Origin: Lysobacter capsici
GTDB lineage: Bacteria; Pseudomonadota; Gammaproteobacteria; Xanthomonadales; Xanthomonadaceae
Length of the DNA stretch: 64,000 nucleotides
Direction of reading: 5' to 3'
NCBI RefSeq assembly: GCF_018732085.1
Contig: NZ_CP076103.1
Coordinates: 2,728,001 to 2,792,000, forward strand
Shown: positions 14,654 through 22,179 of the stretch, piece by piece
Layout: each line of letters begins with the position of its first letter
Position numbering within the stretch: the first letter of the stretch is position 1
Translations under genes and position numbers: made by a program
The notes under the pieces: model-generated
Databases searched by the model: none
Seen by the model: only the letters and a program-made list of their open reading frames with translations
What the model was told of the DNA's origin: nothing

Positions 14654-16177
14654 ATGAACGAAATGCATCGCGTTGCGACCGAGGTCGCGACGGTCAAGCT
14701 TCTGATCGACGGCGAATTCGTCGAATCCACCACCACCCAATGGCGCGACGTCGTCAACCCGGCCACTCAGGTCGTGCTGGCGCGCGTGCCGATGGCCACG
14801 CGCGAGGAAGTCGACGCCGCGGTCGCCGCGGCCGCGCAGGCGTTCAAGAGCTGGCGCAAGACCGCGATCGGCACGCGCGCGCGCATCTTCCTCAAATACC
14901 AGCAGTTGATCCGCGAGCACATGAGCGAGCTCGCCGCGATCCTGACCGCCGAACAAGGCAAGACCCTGCCCGACGCCGAAGGCGATGTGTTCCGTGGCCT
15001 GGAAGTGGTCGAGCACGCCGCCGCGATCGGCAACCTGCAACTGGGCGAACTGGCCAACAACGTCGCCGGCGGCGTCGACACCTACACCTTGCTGCAGCCG
15101 CTCGGCGTGTGCGCCGGCATCACCCCGTTCAATTTCCCGGCGATGATCCCGCTGTGGATGTTCCCGATGGCGATCGCCACCGGCAACACCTTCGTGCTCA
15201 AGCCGTCCGAACAGGACCCGCTGGTGACCATGCGCCTGGTCGAACTGGCGCTGCAGGCCGGCATTCCGAAGGGCGTGCTCAACGTCGTCCACGGCGGCGA
15301 GGACGTGGTCAACGCGATCTGCGATCACGCCGACATCCGTGCGGTGTCGTTCGTCGGTTCGACCAAGGTCGGCACCCACGTCTATCAACGGTCTTCGCTG
15401 GCCGGCAAGCGCGTGCAGTGCATGATGGGCGCGAAGAACCACGCCGTCGTGCTGGCCGACGCGAACAAGGAACAGACCCTCAACGCCATGGCCGGCGCCG
15501 CGTTCGGCGCGGCCGGGCAGCGCTGCATGGCCGCATCGACCGCGGTGATGGTGGGCGAGGCGCGGCACTGGATTGGCGATCTGGTCGCGAAGGCCAAAAC
15601 GCTGAAAGTCAACGCCGGCACCGAGCCGGGCACCGATGTCGGCCCGGTGATTTCCTGCGCCGCGCGCGAGCGCGTCGAAGCCTTGATCGCCTCGGGCGTG
15701 GAGCAGGGCGCGCGCCTGGAACTCGACGGACGCAAGCCGTCGGTGCCCGGGTACGAACAAGGCAATTTCATCGGCCCGACCGTGTTCTCCGGAGTCAAGC
15801 CGGGCATGCGCATCTACGACGAGGAAATCTTCGGCCCGGTACTGGTGATCCTCGAAGCCGACACGCTCGACGACGCGATCGCGCTGGTCAACGCCAATCC
15901 CAACGGCAACGGCACCGCGATCTTCACCCAGTCCGGCGCGGCGGCGCGCAAGTTCCAGGAAGAGATCGACATCGGCCAGGTCGGCATCAACCTGCCTATC
16001 CCGGTGCCGGTACCGCTGTTCTCGTTCACCGGTTCGCGCGCGTCCAAGCTCGGCGATCTGGGCGCGTACGGCAAGCAGGCGGTGATGTTCTACACCCAGA
16101 CCAAGACCGTCACCGCGCGCTGGTTCGACGACGAGACCCAGGGCCACGGCGTCAACACCACGATCAGTCTCAAGTGA
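14654..16177 (+). CDS. mmsA: Methylmalonate-semialdehyde dehydrogenase (CoA-acylating)
   Basis: The 507-residue aldehyde dehydrogenase converts methylmalonate semialdehyde, NAD+ and CoA to propionyl-CoA, CO2 and NADH at the end of valine catabolism. The catalytic Cys291 (GAAGQRCMAAS), the NAD-binding FVGSTKVG (233-240) and the MmsA-typical segments GVCAGITPFNFPAMIPLWMF and MMGAKNH are visible. Length is normal for MmsA. ATG 14654 follows a GGAG site by 7 bases. It is the first gene behind the cobalamin riboswitch, and its stop codon overlaps the next start (TGATG). The product propionyl-CoA is also the entry point of the B12-dependent methylmalonyl-CoA pathway, which may matter for the riboswitch. 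Confidence 0.96.
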   Translation: MNEMHRVATEVATVKLLIDGEFVESTTTQWRDVVNPATQVVLARVPMATREEVDAAVAAAAQAFKSWRKTAIGTRARIFLKYQQLIREHMSELAAILTAEQGKTLPDAEGDVFRGLEVVEHAAAIGNLQLGELANNVAGGVDTYTLLQPLGVCAGITPFNFPAMIPLWMFPMAIATGNTFVLKPSEQDPLVTMRLVELALQAGIPKGVLNVVHGGEDVVNAICDHADIRAVSFVGSTKVGTHVYQRSSLAGKRVQCMMGAKNHAVVLADANKEQTLNAMAGAAFGAAGQRCMAASTAVMVGEARHWIGDLVAKAKTLKVNAGTEPGTDVGPVISCAARERVEALIASGVEQGARLELDGRKPSVPGYEQGNFIGPTVFSGVKPGMRIYDEEIFGPVLVILEADTLDDAIALVNANPNGNGTAIFTQSGAAARKFQEEIDIGQVGINLPIPVPVPLFSFTGSRASKLGDLGAYGKQAVMFYTQTKTVTARWFDDETQGHGVNTTISLK

Positions 16178-17367
16178 TGGCCGCGGTCATGCACTGGCAG
16201 GCCACCGCGGCCGCGCCGACCGGACTGAGCGAAGAACAGGCCGCCTATCGCGACGCGGCGCGCGATTTCGCGCTCGCGCAACTGGCGCCGCACGCCGCGC
16301 ATTGGGATGCGCAGTGCGTGTTCCCGCGCGAAGCGATCGCGCTGGCCGGCGAACTGGGGTTCTGCGGCCTGTACGTGGACGAAGCCGCCGGCGGCTCGGG
16401 CCTGACCCGGCTGGACGCGGCGATCGTGTTCGAGGAACTGGCCGCGGTCGATCCGTCGACGGCGGCCTTCATCAGCATCCACAACATGGCGACGTGGATG
16501 CTCACCGCGCACGCCAACGACGCGGTGCGCGGCGAATGGGGCGCATCGCTGGCCAGCGGGCAACGGCTGGCGTCGTATTGCCTGACCGAGCCGGGCGCCG
16601 GGTCGGACGCGGCATCGCTGAAGACGCGCGCGGTGCGCGATGGCGATCACTACGTGCTCAACGGCGCGAAGGCCTTCATTTCCGGCGCCGGATCGACCGA
16701 CGTGCTGGTGGTGATGGCGCGCACCGGCGGCGAGGGCGCGCGCGGCATCAGCGCGTTCGCGGTCGCCGCCGACAGCGCCGGCATCACCTACGGGCGCAAG
16801 GAAGAGAAGATGGGCTGGAACAGCCAGCCCACCCGCGGCATCAGCTTCGTCGACGTGCGGGTGCCGGCGCGCAATCTGCTCGGCCGCGAAGGCGACGGCT
16901 TCAAGATCGCGATGAAGAGCCTGGACGGCGGGCGCTTGAACATCGCCAGTTGTTCGCTCGGCGCGGCCCAGGGCGCGCTCGACGCGGCGCGGCGCTACAT
17001 GGGCGAGCGTCGCCAGTTCGGCAAGAAACTCGCCGAGTTCCAGGCATTGCAGTTCAAGCTCGCCGACATGGCCACGCAGCTGATCGCCTCGCGCCAGATG
17101 GTGCATACCGCCGCGCGCAAGGTCGACGCGGGCAGTCACGACGCGACCGTGTGGTGCGCGATGGCCAAGCGTTTCGCCACCGATGCGGGCTTCGCGATCT
17201 GCAACGAATCGCTGCAGATCCACGGCGGTTACGGCTACATCCGCGAATACCCGATCGAACGCCTGCTGCGCGACTGCCGGGTCCACCAGATTTTGGAAGG
17301 CACAAACGAAATCATGCGCGTGATCATCGCGCGCCATCTGCTCAACACCGACGAGGAATTGCGATGA
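16177..17367 (+). CDS. Acyl-CoA dehydrogenase, probable isobutyryl-CoA dehydrogenase
   Basis: The 396-residue flavoprotein has the acyl-CoA dehydrogenase signatures CLTEPGAGSDAASLKTRA, the RQFGKKLAEFQALQFKLADM helix, the QIHGGYGYIREYPIERLLRDCR segment and the catalytic base in HQILEGTNEIMR (Glu374). In this valine operon it should oxidise isobutyryl-CoA to methacrylyl-CoA and pass electrons to ETF. The ATG at 16177 overlaps the mmsA stop; an in-frame ATG at 16189 is an alternative. Its stop codon overlaps the next start (ATGA). Substrate choice is inferred from context; branched short-chain acyl-CoA is the safe statement. Confidence 0.9.
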   Translation: MAAVMHWQATAAAPTGLSEEQAAYRDAARDFALAQLAPHAAHWDAQCVFPREAIALAGELGFCGLYVDEAAGGSGLTRLDAAIVFEELAAVDPSTAAFISIHNMATWMLTAHANDAVRGEWGASLASGQRLASYCLTEPGAGSDAASLKTRAVRDGDHYVLNGAKAFISGAGSTDVLVVMARTGGEGARGISAFAVAADSAGITYGRKEEKMGWNSQPTRGISFVDVRVPARNLLGREGDGFKIAMKSLDGGRLNIASCSLGAAQGALDAARRYMGERRQFGKKLAEFQALQFKLADMATQLIASRQMVHTAARKVDAGSHDATVWCAMAKRFATDAGFAICNESLQIHGGYGYIREYPIERLLRDCRVHQILEGTNEIMRVIIARHLLNTDEELR

Positions 17368-18158
17368 GTCTTGCCGAGAAGTCCTACACCGGGTTGACGC
17401 TGGAGATCGACGGCCACACCGCCATCGTGACCCTGAGCAACCCGCCGGCCAACACCTGGACCCGCGACAGCCTCGCCGCCCTGCGCGACTTGGTCCGCGA
17501 TCTGGACGCGCAGCGCGACGTATACGCGCTGGTGATCACCGGCGAAGGCGAGAAGTTCTTTTCCGCCGGCGCCGATCTCAAGCAGTTCGCCAGCGGCGAC
17601 AAGGCCCTGGCGCGCGACGCGGCGCGCCGCTTCGGCGAAGCCTTCGAAACCCTCAGCGCGTTCCGCGGCGTGTCGATCGCCGCGATCAACGGTTACGCGA
17701 TGGGCGGCGGCCTGGAGTGCGCGCTGGCCTGCGATCTGCGCATCGTCGAGGAACAGGCGCAACTGGCCTTGCCGGAAGCGACCGTCGGCCTGCTGCCGTG
17801 CGCGGGAGGCACCCAGAACCTGGCGCGCCTGGTCGGCGAAGGCTGGGCCAAGCGGATGATGCTGCTCGGCGAGCGCGTCGATGCCACGACCGCGCTGCGC
17901 ATCGGCCTGGTCGAGGAGGTGGTCGGCAAGGGCGAATCGAAAGCGCGCGCGCTGGCCTGGGCCAAGGCCGCCGAGAAGCAGAGCCCGACCAGCGTGGCCG
18001 CGTGCAAGACGCTGGTGCAGGCCACGCGTTCGCAATCGCATGCGACCGCGCTGGTCAGCGAGCGCGAGGCGTTCGTCGACTTGTTCGACAGCTCCGACCA
18101 GGTCGAAGGCGTGGCCGCGTTCCTGGAAAAGCGCGCGCCGCAATGGAAGAACGCATGA
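17364..18158 (+). CDS. Enoyl-CoA hydratase of the valine pathway
   Basis: The 264-residue crotonase-family protein has the oxyanion-hole segments KFFSAGADLKQF and NGYAMGGGLECALACD and the two catalytic glutamates Glu118 and Glu138 (LALPEATVGLLPCAGGTQ). It should hydrate methacrylyl-CoA to 3-hydroxyisobutyryl-CoA. The gene overlaps the dehydrogenase before it and the hydrolase after it by 4 bp each, so the operon is translationally coupled. A broader specificity towards short enoyl-CoAs is possible. Confidence 0.9.
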   Translation: MSLAEKSYTGLTLEIDGHTAIVTLSNPPANTWTRDSLAALRDLVRDLDAQRDVYALVITGEGEKFFSAGADLKQFASGDKALARDAARRFGEAFETLSAFRGVSIAAINGYAMGGGLECALACDLRIVEEQAQLALPEATVGLLPCAGGTQNLARLVGEGWAKRMMLLGERVDATTALRIGLVEEVVGKGESKARALAWAKAAEKQSPTSVAACKTLVQATRSQSHATALVSEREAFVDLFDSSDQVEGVAAFLEKRAPQWKNA

Positions 18159-19330
18159 ACGCCTCGGTCCTGGAAATAGCGGCGCAGGCGCCGGTATTGT
18201 TCGAACAACGCGGTGCAGTCAGCGGCAAACGGATCGGCATCGCCACGCTCAACGCGCCGGCCACGCTTAACGGTCTATCGCTGGAAATGGCGCAACTGCT
18301 CGATGCGCAACTGGCGGCGTGGGCGCGCGACGATGCGATCGCGCTGGTGGTGCTGCAGGGCGCGGGCGAGAAAGCGTTCTGCGCCGGCGGCGATCTGCAC
18401 GGCCTGTATCGCGGCATGCGCGAGTACCAGGCCGCCGGCTCCGGCGATATCCGCGACAACCGGCAGGCCACCGCGTTCTTCGCAACCGAATACCGCCTCG
18501 ACTATCGCATCCACACCTATCCCAAGCCGGTGCTGTGCTGGGGCCACGGCATCGTCATGGGCGGCGGCATCGGTCTCATGGCCGGCGCCAGTCATCGCGT
18601 GGTCAGCGAGCGTTCGCGATTGGCATTTCCGGAAATCACCGTCGGCCTGTACCCGGATGTCGGCGGCAGTTGGTTGTTGCAGCGCGCGCCCGCACGCAGC
18701 GGCCTGTTCCTGGCCTTGACCGGCGCGCCTCTGAATGCGGGCGACGCGATTTTTGCGGGACTGGCCGATCACTTCGTGCCGCAGGAGCGGTACGACGCTG
18801 TGTTCACGGCCTTGGCCGCGACGCAGTGGAGCGGCAACGGCGATCGAGACCGTGAGCTGCTGACCGAGCTGCTGCGGGCGCAAGCGCAGCCCGCACCGGC
18901 CGGGCCACTGCAACAGCACGCTGACTTGATCGCACAGCTTTGCGATGCCGACGATCTGGACACCATCATCGCGCGCATCGAAGCGATCGATCACGACGAT
19001 CCGTGGCTGCAGACCGCGCGCAAGACCTTCGTCGCGGGCGCGCCGGGCTCGGCGCGACTGGGTTACGAACTGCAACAGCGCGCGGCGACGCTGTCGTTGG
19101 CCGACACGTTCCGGCTCGAATACCTGGTGTCGCTGCATTGCGCCGCGCATGGCGACTTCGCTGAAGGCATCCGCGCCTTGTTGATCGACAAGGACCGCAA
19201 TCCGAAGTGGAACCCGGCCACGATGGCCGACGCTTCGCCGGCCTGGGCCGCGCCGTTCTTCGTCGCGCCGTGGCCACGGGATGCGCATCCGCTGGCCGAC
19301 CTCGAGCGCAGTGTGGAGAACCCGGCATGA
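18155..19330 (+). CDS. 3-hydroxyisobutyryl-CoA hydrolase (crotonase family)
   Basis: The 391-residue protein is longer than hydratases and has the marks of the HibCH branch: FCAGGDLHGLY, GIVMGGGIGLMAGASHRVV, LAFPEITVGLYPDVGGSW with acidic residues Glu160 and Asp168, and the C-terminal DKDRNPKWNPATM. It should release 3-hydroxyisobutyrate from its CoA ester, the step between the hydratase and MmsB. Annotation pipelines often call it enoyl-CoA hydratase/isomerase; the neighbours and the C-terminal motif favour the hydrolase. Start and stop overlap the flanking genes by 4 bp. Confidence 0.9.
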   Translation: MNASVLEIAAQAPVLFEQRGAVSGKRIGIATLNAPATLNGLSLEMAQLLDAQLAAWARDDAIALVVLQGAGEKAFCAGGDLHGLYRGMREYQAAGSGDIRDNRQATAFFATEYRLDYRIHTYPKPVLCWGHGIVMGGGIGLMAGASHRVVSERSRLAFPEITVGLYPDVGGSWLLQRAPARSGLFLALTGAPLNAGDAIFAGLADHFVPQERYDAVFTALAATQWSGNGDRDRELLTELLRAQAQPAPAGPLQQHADLIAQLCDADDLDTIIARIEAIDHDDPWLQTARKTFVAGAPGSARLGYELQQRAATLSLADTFRLEYLVSLHCAAHGDFAEGIRALLIDKDRNPKWNPATMADASPAWAAPFFVAPWPRDAHPLADLERSVENPA

Positions 19331-20217
19331 CCCGTATCGCTTTCATCGGTCTTGGCAACATGGGCGGCCCGATGGCCGCGAACCTGCTCAAGGCCGGCTT
19401 CGAAGTGCAGGTGTTCGACCTGAGCGTCGCCGCGGTCGGCAGTGCGGTGGCCGCGGGCGCGCATGCGGCCGCCAGCGCGACGGCCGCAGTGGCCGGCGCG
19501 CAGATCGTGATCTCGATGCTGCCGGCGAGCCGGCATGTCGAAGGGCTGTATCTCGGCGACACCGGCATTCTCGCGGCGATCGAACCGGGCGCCCTGGTCA
19601 TCGATTGCAGCACCATCGCGCCGGCGTCGGCGCAGAAAGTCGCGGCCGCCGCGGCGGAGCGGGGCGTGGCGATGATCGACGCGCCGGTTTCCGGCGGCAC
19701 CGCGGGCGCGGCGGCCGGTACGTTGACCTTCATCGTCGGCGGCGACGTCGATGCGCTGGAACGCGCGCGGCCGATCCTGCAGGCGATGGGCAAGAACATT
19801 TTCCACGTCGGCGCGAGCGGCGCCGGGCAAGTCGCCAAGCTGTGCAACAACATGGCGTTGGGCGTGATCATGGCGGTGACCGGCGAAGCGCTCGCGCTCG
19901 GCGTCGCGCATGGCCTGGATGCGAAAGTGCTGTCGCAGATGATGGCGGTCAGCACCAGCCGCAGTTGGGCGACCGAGGTGTGCAACCCGTGGCCGGGAGT
20001 GCTCGAAAATTCCCCGGCATCGCGCGGCTACAGCGGCGGTTTCGGCAACGACCTCATGCTCAAGGATCTCGGCTTGGCCGCCGAAGCCGCGATGGGCGTC
20101 GGCGCATCGATTCCGCTGGGCGAACTGGCGCGCAATCTGTACGCGATGAACAGCCGCGCTGGCCACGGCGGCCTGGATTTCTCCAGCGTGGTCAAGCTGG
20201 TGGCGCCGGACGCATGA
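19327..20217 (+). CDS. mmsB: 3-hydroxyisobutyrate dehydrogenase
   Basis: The 296-residue protein begins with the Rossmann motif IAFIGLGNMGGPMAANLLKAGF. It contains DAPVSGGTAGAAAGTLTFIVGG and the catalytic-lysine segment GQVAKLCNNMALG, then the family's C-terminal GFGNDLMLKDLGLA. It oxidises 3-hydroxyisobutyrate to methylmalonate semialdehyde, the substrate of MmsA, so the operon covers isobutyryl-CoA to propionyl-CoA completely. It overlaps the hydrolase gene before it and queH after it by 4 bp. Confidence 0.95.
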   Translation: MTRIAFIGLGNMGGPMAANLLKAGFEVQVFDLSVAAVGSAVAAGAHAAASATAAVAGAQIVISMLPASRHVEGLYLGDTGILAAIEPGALVIDCSTIAPASAQKVAAAAAERGVAMIDAPVSGGTAGAAAGTLTFIVGGDVDALERARPILQAMGKNIFHVGASGAGQVAKLCNNMALGVIMAVTGEALALGVAHGLDAKVLSQMMAVSTSRSWATEVCNPWPGVLENSPASRGYSGGFGNDLMLKDLGLAAEAAMGVGASIPLGELARNLYAMNSRAGHGGLDFSSVVKLVAPDA

Positions 20218-20885
20218 GCGGCGAGCGCAAGCGCCTGACCTTGCCGGGCGAGGGCGGCAAACTGCTGCTGCACTCGTGCTGCGCGCCGTGTTCGGGCGAG
20301 TTGATGGAGGCTTTCGTCGAGTCGCAGATCGACTACACGGTGTTCTTCTACAACCCGAACATCCACCCGGTGAAGGAGTACGAACTGCGCAAGGAGGAAA
20401 ACATCCGCTTCGCGCAGAAACACGGCGTGCCCTTCGTCGATGCCGACTACGACACCGACAACTGGTTTGCCCGCGCCAAGGGCATGGAGAACGAACCCGA
20501 GCGCGGCATCCGCTGCACCATGTGCTTCGACATGCGCTTCGAACGCAGCGCGCTGTACGCGCACGAGCACGGATTCCCGGTGATGACCACCTCGCTGGGC
20601 ATTTCGCGCTGGAAGAACATGCAGCAGATCAACGACTCCGGCCGCCGCGCGGTCGCGCCGTATCCGCAGTTGAGCTACTGGGACTACAACTGGCGCAAGG
20701 ACGGCGGCAGCCAGCGCATGATCGAGATTAGCAAGCGCGAGCAGTTCTACCAGCAGGAATACTGCGGCTGCGTGTACTCGCTGCGCGACACCAACCGCCA
20801 TCGCAAGGCGCAGGGCCGCGAGCGGATCAAGCTCGGGGTCATGTTCTACGGCGAAGACGGCGGCCACGAACCCGAGGCCAAGTAA
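20214..20885 (+). CDS. queH: Epoxyqueuosine reductase QueH (cobalamin-independent)
   Basis: The 223-residue protein has the QueH cysteine set: HSCCAPCSGEL at 20-30, RCTMCFDMRF in the middle and YCGCVYSLRD near the C-terminus. These ligate an iron-sulfur cluster and an adjacent metal in characterised QueH. It performs the last step of queuosine synthesis, reducing epoxyqueuosine in the tRNA anticodon. It is the non-homologous, B12-free replacement of QueG. No queuosine gene is nearby; instead the start codon overlaps mmsB by 4 bp, making it the sixth gene of a valine operon headed by a cobalamin riboswitch. That placement is unusual and informative (see findings). Confidence 0.95.
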   Translation: MSGERKRLTLPGEGGKLLLHSCCAPCSGELMEAFVESQIDYTVFFYNPNIHPVKEYELRKEENIRFAQKHGVPFVDADYDTDNWFARAKGMENEPERGIRCTMCFDMRFERSALYAHEHGFPVMTTSLGISRWKNMQQINDSGRRAVAPYPQLSYWDYNWRKDGGSQRMIEISKREQFYQQEYCGCVYSLRDTNRHRKAQGRERIKLGVMFYGEDGGHEPEAK

Positions 20886-20900
20886 CCGGTTCGCCGCGCG

Positions 20901-22136
20901 CTACAGCGTTTCCAGGTACGCCACGATCGCATCGAGCTCAGCGCGATGCAGGTCCAGCGGCTTGAGCAGCGGATCGGGTTGCGGAAACAGCGGATCGCCG
21001 ACTTGCGCCGCGGTCGGCTGCGGCCTGGGCATGCCGGCGTTGTAAAGATTCATCACCCCGCGCAGATTGGCGAAGCGGCCGTTGTGCATCCACGGCCCGG
21101 TCCTGGCCACGTTGCGCAGCGACGGCGTCTTGAACTTGCCGGTATCGCTGGCCAGGCCGGTGACCTCGTAACGCCCCAGGTCCTGCAGTTTGCGGCCGTA
21201 GAAATGCAGGCCGAGGTTGTGGAACGACTGATCGCTCAGGCTCGCGCCGCTGTGGCAGTTCATGCAGCCGGCGCGGGTGCGGAACAGATGCAGGCCCCAC
21301 AGCTGGCGATCGTCGAGCAGGTCGCGGCGACCTTCCAGGAACCGGTCGAAGCGATTGGCGCGCGGCAGCAGGCTGCGTTGAAACGTGGCCAGCGCCTTGC
21401 TCACCTGATCCATGTCGATGCGCGATGAGCCGAACGCGGCGGCGAACGCCTTCGGGTAATCGGCGTCGCGGCGCAATCGCTTCAACACCAGCGACGGTTT
21501 GGCCGCCATTTCGCGCGGATCGATGATCGGATGCAGCGCCTGAGCTTCCAGGGTCTGCGCGCGGCCGTCCCAGAACAGCGGCTGCGACAGGCCGCTCATC
21601 GCGATCGAGATCGCGTTGCGGCGGCCGCTGCGGCGATCGTGGCCGAACGGCACGCTGCGGCCGTCGCCCCAGCCCAGCTCGCGATCGTGGCAGCTCGCGC
21701 AGGCGATCTGGCCGGAACCCGACAAGCGCGGATCTTCGAACAGCCGTCGCCCGAGCGCGAGTTTTTCCGCGCTGGGCGGATTGTCGGCCGGATACGGCGC
21801 GGCTTTCGGCAGCGGTGCGAATTCCGACCACAGCGCGCCGGGTTCGAGCTGCGGCCGCGGCCATTGTTCGATCGGCAGGTTGTAGACGCGGCGCAGGCAG
21901 TCGCGATCGATCTGCGCGCCGCTGACCGCGATGCGTTCGCGGCATTGGGCCAGGCTGGGCGATTGCGCGCCGCGCATGGCGTCGACGTCCTGCGCCGAAC
22001 TCGCTGTCGCCCACGACACCGCGCTGATGACGCCCGCGCCAAGCAGCCACGGCGCGGCCAAGGCGGCGAAACGCAGACGCGGCCGCGTCGCCGGCGAGGG
22101 CGGCGAATCCGCGCTTGGCGAAAGCAGCGAGCGCAT
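20901..22136 (-). CDS. Di-haem cytochrome c peroxidase (MauG/CcpA family), periplasmic
   Basis: The 411-residue protein has two haem c motifs, CASCH (146-150) and CMNCH (291-295), and the family segments KLALGRRLFEDPRLS, FWDGRAQTLEAQALHPI and KTPSLRNVARTGPWMHNGRF. A hydrophobic stretch at about 24-43 is the export signal or anchor. The family reduces hydrogen peroxide or, as MauG and MbnH, oxidises residues in partner proteins. It lies directly downstream of a TonB-dependent receptor on the same strand, and such pairs often concern metal or copper-chelator handling. ATG 22136 is used; GTG 22145 or TTG 22196, which would overlap the receptor gene, are also in frame. Confidence 0.88.
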   Translation of the reverse strand: MRSLLSPSADSPPSPATRPRLRFAALAAPWLLGAGVISAVSWATASSAQDVDAMRGAQSPSLAQCRERIAVSGAQIDRDCLRRVYNLPIEQWPRPQLEPGALWSEFAPLPKAAPYPADNPPSAEKLALGRRLFEDPRLSGSGQIACASCHDRELGWGDGRSVPFGHDRRSGRRNAISIAMSGLSQPLFWDGRAQTLEAQALHPIIDPREMAAKPSLVLKRLRRDADYPKAFAAAFGSSRIDMDQVSKALATFQRSLLPRANRFDRFLEGRRDLLDDRQLWGLHLFRTRAGCMNCHSGASLSDQSFHNLGLHFYGRKLQDLGRYEVTGLASDTGKFKTPSLRNVARTGPWMHNGRFANLRGVMNLYNAGMPRPQPTAAQVGDPLFPQPDPLLKPLDLHRAELDAIVAYLETL

Positions 22137-22179
22137 CAACGCGCGCACGGCCGATTTCCGTGTGCGATCGCGATCATGC

